Assembly (NCBI GenBank): GCA_022829145.1
Contig: CM040758.1
Location: 13,724,628-13,788,627, forward strand
Direction: 5' to 3'
Length of the DNA stretch: 64,000 nt
Origin: Albula goreensis
Taxonomy: Eukaryota; Chordata; Actinopteri; Albuliformes; Albulidae
A program made the position numbers and the translations under genes. Every line of letters starts with the position of its first letter. The first letter of the stretch is position 1. This document shows positions 57,484 to 64,000 of this stretch, piece after piece. The notes below the pieces were generated by a model. It ran no database searches and was not told where the DNA came from. It worked only from the letters and a program-made list of their open reading frames with translations.

Positions 57484-58249
57484 CTGTTCTGTACTCTTCA
57501 CTGTCAGAGGGCCTTTACTCTTATATTCCACCTGTTCCCTGGCATGGCTCACTGTAGAGATACACTGTACACTTTGAAATACAATGTAGGTTATTACAGC
57601 TGTAAAATGAAGGCTGTGTAAAATAAAGGTTTCACATATACGCAGTCTTCCAAACGACACTGCTGGAAAACTGCTGTACTATCACGGCCCTTTTTGCCTT
57701 TGCTGAAGCAAGCTGCCACATTTATGGTGAGGCAGAAATGACTTAGAATTGAATGGAAATGCTTTTGTCCAATCTAGCAGTGTTTGGCATTTTGAGCCTT
57801 CCAGCTGGTCCTCTTTTTTTAGTTATGATGAGGTGCAAAAATCTAAACACCTCTAGAGAGAAATGTCACTAGAAAAGCCTTTGTGAAACATTTGTATGGT
57901 ACATGGAACACTATAAATTGGTTACATTTATTAAACGAGGATTGTTTTTGTTGCAGACTAATCATGCAGATTTTATACTTGTCAGTGGTGCATCTAACAA
58001 AGAACATTGCATCCTTATATTTACAACATGAGGGAAAAGTGTCTTTTTATTTATAAGTGCCATACACTGCCACTCTGTTATTGTGTGCCATTGAAATGTT
58101 TTTCTGGGACATACTCTTCTCTAAACTCACTGTTATGGGCTACACTTTAACAAATTGTATGTTCTAGCAACGTAACATATGTAATGATATGAGGGTAAAA
58201 TGTGTATGTATGCATTTCAGTGAGCTAAAATATTTCCTTGTTTCGCCTT

Positions 58250-58272
58250 TGTGTGTGTGTGTGTGTGAACAG
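58250..58272 (+). promoter_or_regulatory. ctnna2: Exon C 3' splice site with (TG)9 in place of a pyrimidine tract
   Basis: Nine TG units (58250-58267) are followed by aacag and exon C. A pyrimidine-leaning stretch (tatttccttgtttcgccttt) lies just upstream of the repeat, leaving 23 bases of repeat plus aacag between it and the AG. UG-rich tracts of this kind bind CELF and TDP-43 family proteins (family knowledge). Confidence 0.85.
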
Positions 58273-58392
58273 GTGGAAGAGGCCCTTGAGGCTGTGAAGA
58301 ACGCCACCAATGAGCAGGACCTGGCCAATCGCTTCAAGGAGTTTGGAAAAGAGATGGTCAAGCTCAACTATGTGGCAGCCAGGCGACAGCAG
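58273..58392 (+). CDS. ctnna2: ctnna2 exon C (residues ~156-195)
   Basis: This is a symmetric 120-bp exon (phase 0 to 0, exactly 40 codons). It encodes a helix pair starting VEEALEAVKNATNEQDLANR and ending NYVAARRQQ; I see no change from the mammalian alpha-N-catenin sequence I remember. It lies at the junction of the two helical bundles of the N domain, where beta-catenin binding and homodimerisation compete. The acceptor is unusual: the 18 bases before aacag are a pure (TG)9 repeat, not a pyrimidine tract. The donor, CAG|GTGAAA, is weaker than those of exons B and D. Intron retention would add five residues and then a stop. Because it is symmetric, skipping would delete 40 residues in frame. 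Confidence 0.97.
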
Positions 58393-59965
58393 GTGAAAGA
58401 GAGCAGTTAGTCTTAACACAGCCACACCACCTGAGTATAGTCAGAGAGAGAGTGGAGCTCATTCAGCCTGGGCTATTTCTAATCCAGGCTGTGCTATTTC
58501 TAAAATTTTCCTCTACAGGAAACCAAACAAATCCTATGGGTAAAGAATAATAATAATAATCAGAAGACCTTATTGCTCTTGGAGACGTGGCTGATAAATC
58601 AGCGTTTATTACATTCGAGGATCAACAGAGAACTTCAAAGCTGTTCCACAGGCGGGCGAGCTGTGCTCACACCCCGGTACAGGCAGCCTGGGGAAAGACC
58701 AATCTCTCTCTGATGCATGGACACACACACACACACACGCACGCGTGTGCACACCCACACATACGCATACACCTGCACACATATACACACACATGTGCAC
58801 ATATACATAAATTCTCACTCAGATGCACATACCTACACATTCACTCACTCATAAGTGTGCACACACACACACACTGCTGCAGCTGTACCTCTGCAGCAGA
58901 GATCTGTGATTCTCAATACGTACACGAGTGCAACTAGACTTGGTGTGTCTGTATTCTCAAATCCTACGAAGAGGTCAGACATAATAATAATTTTGATGCA
59001 TTTGCACAACATTCTTATTTCATTGTCCATCATTTTTATTTTTCACTCTGTTGGCCAATGGATTAATGTAATAAATAACCTCATTAAATCCTGCTCGAAA
59101 ACAGAATACAGCTCCTGGCATGGATGGGAATAGTAATATATTTGATAAATACACCAAAAGCAACGTTTGTTTTAATTGTAAAAATTTGTTTGTGGGTGAT
59201 TCATGTTCATAATTTGGGGTGCTACACTGCACAATAGAAACAGCAGGGAAAGCATTGAGGAGGACCCTTTATTTTGAGAATATGAGAATACATTATGACA
59301 GTCTAGAACCTATCCAACAATATTTCAGGCTTGGACTTGAATTCTTCAGCTGTCTCTGCTTGTAATAAATGGCAGGAAAGCTAGTACATGGATTTGCAGC
59401 TCTTAAAAATACTAAAAACATTTTTCCAAGGGTTTTGGAATCATGATCAATAGGTTGGAAACCCCCTTTTATTTGGATTTATTATTTTCACAAATGAGAA
59501 AAGCCAGTCAAGGTTGTCTGCTCTACCTTACAAATGTGTCCTGCACCACAGAATACCTGCTGATATCAGTGCATAATTAAGTCATTTCCACCTTGTTCTA
59601 ATACTAAAAGTCAACCTGAATGAGGATAAAAATACCAGCTCTGCTAGGAGGTGAATGCATATAGCTTTCATCAGGGTTGCAGCTCTGAGTATAGCTGGAA
59701 GTGTTATCCTCATTGCTGTGGTTTCTGCTTATTTCGTGCATCTTTGTAGACCTCGCCATTTGTGCTCAACAAATTCAACCTGAAAAGTCTTTGAGATCAC
59801 TGAATTAATATTACTCTTGATTTAGTTTGTTTGAATAGATGACATGTCTTATGTCCTTACTTGTAACTTTTGCATTTCATTCCAAGAACCAATTTAATTG
59901 CTTGTCTCTAGTTTTTAAAGAGCTTGTCTGAAAATGTGTTTGATTTTGCTCCATTTCTGTTCCAG
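58393..59965 (+). other. ctnna2: ctnna2 intron C-D (1.6 kb)
   Basis: The intron begins GTGAAA and ends TTCCAG. It carries a (TAA)n run near 58547, imperfect CA repeats at 58720-58880 and AT-rich DNA after that. No gene or RNA is recognised. Confidence 0.93.
58720..58880. repeat. Imperfect CA-rich repeat region in intron C-D
   Basis: Two CA tracts (58720-58800 and 58857-58874) with CACG, CATA and CACTCA interruptions. Confidence 0.9.
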
Positions 59966-60232
59966 GAACTGAAGGACCCACACTGCAGGGACGAGATGGC
60001 AGCGGCGAGGGGGGCCCTGAAGAAGAACGCCACCATGTTGTACACGGCCTCGCAGGCCTTCCTGCGCCACCCTGACGTGGCAGCCACACGCGCCAACCGG
60101 GACTACGTCTTCAAGCAGGTGCAGGAGGCCATCGGGGGCATCTCCAGTGCCGCCCAGGCCTCCTCTCCCACTGATGAGAAGCATGGCCATGCCGGCATTG
60201 GGGAGCTGGCCGCTGCCCTCAACGAGTTTGAC
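59966..60232 (+). CDS. ctnna2: ctnna2 exon D (residues ~196-284)
   Basis: This 267-bp exon (89 codons, phase 0 to 0) has acceptor ..ttctgttccag (ending 59965) and consensus donor GTAAGT at 60233. It encodes ELKDPHCRDEMAAARGALKK, then the strongly alpha-N-like segment LRHPDVAATRANRDYVFKQV, and ends GIGELAAALNEFD. In the family this covers the second N-terminal bundle (dimer interface) and the flexible linker leading to the M1 vinculin-binding bundle. The linker, around SSPTDEKHGHAGIGE, is the least conserved part: mammals have, as I recall, TDEAKGHTG. The exon is very GC-rich (many GCC, CTG, AAG codons) beside AT-rich introns. The next expected residues, NKIILDP, are not found after the donor and must lie beyond the window. 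Confidence 0.97.
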
Positions 60233-63200
60233 GTAAGTGTCTCTCTCATTGTCTGTGAGTACTGTTGGCTTTGTTTATCCAGGAAACAGTAAGTCAGTCA
60301 CAGAGTTTACATTTAGAAAGCGTATGGCCTGTAAACTGAGGAAAGTGCTTTTATTTCTTTATTTTTATTTATATAAATACTGTGTAGATAGTACTTCAAA
60401 CTGGCCCTGACAATCATGGATGTTTCAGTGGGCTGGATGAATGAATTAGGGGACATGAGTACACAGCTGGAGTGAGCCAGCCAGCAGCCTTGTACAGGGG
60501 TACAGTGGTAAGTCAGATAGAGAGAGACATGGAAAAGATTTCTAACTGTGGCCTTTTAAGTGTTTTGTATCTGGATGTCTTAGTGATGGTAATCTAACTC
60601 TGGTTTGGTGACATTGACTTCTAAGGGGAGCAAATTCAGTACAGATATGGTTATGAATAGAGAAACACTTTTGACTGGCCAGCTGATATCAGCTCTGTAA
60701 GAAAAGAGTCACCTGTTACTGTCTTTGGTTACAACGAGCTGTTCTAAATCAACATTTTAAGAGCTGTTGAATTTTGCTTGCCATGAAAAGAAAAAAACTT
60801 TACCTAGGTTTTCACCTCTAAATTCTTTCACATTTTCTTGAGCACTTGAATTGTATTTGTGGTTAGAAATGAATGTAAAATTATAAAAGGGAAACAGTAT
60901 TTATCATGCATCAGCACTACGCAGTCTAAAATTGAATGATTATCTATAATCTTTACTCCTTGATGCAAGTCCTACTTCCAATGCAGCCTATTGGCGATGT
61001 GACAAGGATGTGAAGGACATATACATTTTTTCAAGGAATCTACTTCCTGCAAGATCTGCAGGATCAATGCTTGCCTCTTTCATATAGGCTGTTTCATTCA
61101 TACTGTGTAGGATATCACATTTATTTTTCAAATATGTTTTCACTATACCCACTCAACTGCTCAAATAGTATACAAGGTTAACATTTGTAACATGTTGCAT
61201 ATTGCAGCATGAGTGACTCTACAGTCAATGAGATCACATACTTTGCGGACTGCTGCAGAGTTAACTCAAGGAAAAGTTGAAGTTGGTATGACTTAAAGCA
61301 ACCCATATCAACACATAGGGAGACACTGCCATCAAGTGGCTAATTTGTGCAGCTGGTATATTTTATATAATATAATTTTCAAGAACAGTCTTATTAAACA
61401 TGAATTATATTACTTATACTCTTTAATTTTAACTTAAACTCACCCAAAACTGTTAATTTAGTCTTCAAAAAGGGTCTTTTGGTTCTCACTTCAGATTGAA
61501 CTTTGGATAATTTCCCAATATATCCTTCATGGTTATGGTGAGATTGTCCTTCCAGACAATTCATTTAAAACATGAATATTCTGAGATGAATATGCTGATG
61601 TAGTTTTGGGAGAAATCTTCAAACCATATCCAGAAAATACCATATGAAAAGTTTGCCATCTAATGGCCAGTATATGTATTGCATGAGTAGATGTCAAGTA
61701 AGATAACTGTTGTAAACTCAATTGAAATTCATTCAACCCAGTCATAACACTTTTTTTTACCTGACCTTTTCTCCAATAATTTTTCAGGCTGCCAGTTGTC
61801 ATTTGAAGTTTAGGTGATATTTAGTCATTTGTAGTGCAGCAAGTGTGGTAAATGTGGCATAAAAAGCAACATTGTAAGCCATACATGTCATTGTACAAAA
61901 CAATTACCTGCTTTCATAAATACTTTGTTTAAGGAGGCTTAAAGTTTACAATGCACATTTGGTCTAACAGGAGCATACAGCAGGTGTTTTGTAATGTCCA
62001 CATGCACAGTGCAAGAGTTGAGTGATTGAGCAAAATAAAATCTACTGGTTGTTGAGTAATTGCTTGCAAACCTGTTCATAGTAGATTACTATAGATATTT
62101 TAAATACCTTAGATCCAATATTTTGACAACAACTGTGTGTAATTCCTACCTAGGTAAATAAACTTCTTACAATATCAAGCATGATTACTATACTGAACAG
62201 TTACTTTCACCTTTTACACTTTAAATTATATTTGATGTGTACACTCTGAAAGACTAAATTCGGTTTGAGTTGTCCATATTATCCATGGCTAAATAAATCA
62301 TGTTGGGAAATAATGAAGTAATTAAGAGTAGCGTTTACATAGGCAATTCCTACATAATTCCTTATTCTCCCTATTCAAACACCTGGATTGTATTGGTTTT
62401 GTAGCTAAGCAAAAGGCTTTAGTCTCCGCGTGTCCAACTCAATATCCCTTTGCCACTTGTCTGTTGTTTGAAATCGAGCGCTGTCTATGTACTCCACTCT
62501 GACACCAGATAGTATAAAACATCCCTCAGAGTGAAATCAATCACCTGGAAGAGGAGCTTGAAAGAACACACAGTGACCCATCGGCATGTCTTCCTTTTTG
62601 CATAACAGCCATGGAAAGTGGGGCAGAGTGTAATTTTAGAATTGATTTTGCCATACAGACCGCTCTTGTTAGCTGCTTCCATACATCGGTTGAAGCGTTT
62701 GATTGGAGTCGCACTGTCTGTTGTGAGCTCTGGAGTGTTATCAGCAGAGGCTTTTCTCAGAACCCTACAATAACTCTCAAATGCAGCCTGCCAGACATCA
62801 TGTGTCCCCAAAGATTAGCTTCTCTCAAAGCCGTCTCTGATTTCATCTAGGCTCCATTCATAAGAGGTGATGGGAGACAGATAGTTACTTCCGCACACTT
62901 CAACTCGACGCACTCCAGGTAGCGGGGCAGAGATGGATGTCACTCGGCGTCTGCAAGTCTCCCGATTTGTTATCTCACACAAACTCCTTTCCGAAGAGGA
63001 AATTTGGAGTTAACCACTGTTTGTATTGTTTGCTGAATCACACCACAGTGTAGCAGCGATCAGATATCTCAGTAAATGAAGGCACCGTTCCCAGCTAGTG
63101 CTGTCAGAGTTATGGGGGAAGGCTTGAGGGATCTCTCTCCTCCATGTAGGCAGCCCTCTGTCGCTCTTATCTACAGATTTCCAATCGAACCCACACAGAC

Positions 63201-64000
63201 AAAAGGTAAATGAAAGTCAGTAAACTCAGACCTAGAGGTCATCACTTTAAAATGTCAACAGGGAGACTGATAATCTTCTCATAAGGAGGTATTTGTAGGT
63301 GCAACACTGTTTAATAAAGCAACAGCACTGTGGATATTGAGTTGTTAAAAAAATCGACATGTCTGACCCAAAATATGTCAACGCTTGTTGTAGAAATGTC
63401 AATCCTTGAGTCAATAAACCCTCAAATAGTGCACCTAGCCTTTACCGCAGATTGCAGTGGAGTGGATAGGGAACCTCGGTACTGAAAGGGACAATGCAAT
63501 CTCAGTCGAGCCTTTGAGCACATATTTAAATATCTGAACTATTTGGTCATCATATGAACATATTGTAGAGAGCATGTTAGATATACAATTAACCCAGAGT
63601 ATTGTTGCCTGCCTGATTTATCATTTAACAATGACATGTTCAGGAAACATCTGTGACTTCACGGCAACTGTGGAGAAGTCTGCATCAGCCGTGAGTGCCA
63701 TCCTTGATGCTTTTCGTCGGTGACATAACTATGACCTTGTCCTGGTTATCATTCCTACATGGTGTGACTCTGCCCTATTTCCCAGGATTGCTAATAAGCT
63801 AATGCATGTCGTTTGTGTGACAGGACACAGGACTGCAAGATCAATGCACGAAGAGATACTGTCCCAGCCAGCCATATCCATCAGGTGGATCAGCTGGCAC
63901 CAATCAGACTGTTTTCTGTAGAGTAGTTGAAACAACTGACAGGCATAACTGTAATGACTTCAAAATAAAAAAAAAAAAACAGTGCTGGGATCTCATAGTC
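60233..64000 (+). other. ctnna2: ctnna2 intron after exon D (5' part)
   Basis: The intron begins with a consensus GTAAGTG. The first 2.1 kb is AT-rich with nothing recognised apart from two CTCF-like motifs (61323-61340 and 61657-61676). From about 62400 to 63130 the composition changes to a CpG-retaining, conserved-looking block. The window ends beside a short poly-A run (63966-63979). In mammals LRRTM1 is nested antisense in a later ctnna2 intron; no leucine-rich-repeat frame is seen here. Confidence 0.9.
62400..63130. promoter_or_regulatory. Candidate conserved non-coding element after exon D
   Basis: CpG-retaining, non-repetitive sequence (ttgaaatcgagcgctgtcta, catcggttgaagcgtttgat, cttcaactcgacgcactcca, gtcactcggcgtctgcaagt) between AT-rich flanks. 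Open frames on both strands are short and unrelated to known families. I interpret it as a likely enhancer-type element; unproven. Confidence 0.35.

Larger units (their letters stand above)
55535..58272 (+). other. ctnna2: ctnna2 intron B-C (2.7 kb)
   Basis: The intron begins GTAAGT and ends in a (TG)9-aacag acceptor. It contains a C-rich run (56227-56242), a candidate hAT-like non-autonomous element (56547-57052) and a (CT)n tract (57453-57483). Otherwise it is featureless AT-rich DNA. Confidence 0.93.
1..64000 (+). other. ctnna2: ctnna2 gene body (partial, internal part of the gene)
   Basis: All recognisable coding sequence belongs to one plus-strand gene. Four exons (47355-47550, 55368-55534, 58273-58392, 59966-60232) join in frame into a 249-codon stretch plus one split glycine codon, corresponding to about residues 35-284 of the roughly 900-residue alpha-catenin. 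The paralogue is called from residues that separate alpha-N from alpha-E and alpha-T as I recall them: NTSNKGPS, GETMR, VEEALEAVKNATNEQDL, KDPHCRDE and RHPDVAATRANRDYVFKQ. The initiator exon (MTSATSP.. type) is not visible in the first 47 kb, so it lies upstream. The downstream exon starting near NKIILDP is not within the last 3.8 kb. Alpha-N-catenin links cadherin/beta-catenin to actin in neurons and also acts on branched actin in axon and neurite growth (family knowledge). Confidence 0.95.

Noticed and set aside
57107..57577. 156-codon plus-strand open frame across the (CT)n region
   Set aside because: Translated from a pyrimidine-rich tract (Ser/Leu/Phe repeats), hence an artefact.
58587..58937. 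116-codon open frame with His/Thr repeats
   Set aside because: Produced by the CA microsatellite.
1..64000. Nested LRRTM-type gene, CRISPR array, bacterial or viral genes
   Set aside because: No leucine-rich-repeat frames, direct-repeat/spacer arrays, prokaryotic operon structure, or viral coding similarity were seen. The content is vertebrate intronic DNA.

Overview
The window is vertebrate genomic DNA, almost certainly from a teleost fish. It holds a partial, plus-strand, brain-type alpha-catenin gene (ctnna2, alpha N-catenin). Evidence for a fish: (1) four exons with GT..AG introns encode a continuous 249-codon block that matches vertebrate CTNNA2 and not CTNNA1 or CTNNA3; (2) the introns carry repeats typical of teleosts, namely Tc1/mariner remnants and a Tc1-type MITE, tRNA-derived SINEs with a LINE-like tail, a short palindromic GGGCCC-ended element, an L1-type ORF2 remnant, and long (CA)n and (TG)n tracts; (3) the introns are AT-rich and the exons GC-rich. 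The repeat set hints at an early-branching teleost lineage, but the species cannot be named from sequence alone.

Layout. 1-47354: the 3' part of a very long intron that must lie between the initiator-ATG exon (not found here, so upstream) and the first exon in the window. 47355-47550: exon A (about residues 35-99 plus the first base of codon 100). 47551-55367: 7.8 kb intron. 55368-55534: exon B (to about residue 155). 55535-58272: 2.7 kb intron. 58273-58392: exon C (about 156-195). 58393-59965: 1.6 kb intron. 59966-60232: exon D (about 196-284). 60233-64000: start of the next intron. The four exons join in frame with no stop (phases 0-1, 1-0, 0-0, 0-0). They encode most of the N-terminal vinculin-like domain, which binds beta-catenin and contributes to homodimerisation, up to the linker before the M (vinculin-binding) domain. 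Total coding sequence in the window is 750 bp; the rest is intronic.

No convincing protein-coding gene other than ctnna2, and no structural RNA gene, was found. The many other open frames are short, lack recognisable domains, or sit in GC-rich islands or repeats. The intronic DNA holds several things of interest: two phase-compatible candidate alternative first exons (about 20.8-21.06 kb and 39.75-39.93 kb), each an upstream-stop/ATG/GTGAGT arrangement that would splice in frame to exon A; recursive-splice-like AG|GT junctions (8.90, 30.04 and 49.19 kb, the last with a possible 10-nt microexon); exon B, whose own first bases regenerate a 5' splice site; exon C, whose acceptor has a (TG)9 repeat where a pyrimidine tract is expected; several CpG-retaining segments that look like conserved regulatory elements; and a strong G-quadruplex motif. 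These are predictions from sequence reading only. Comparative alignment and RNA-seq are the decisive tests.
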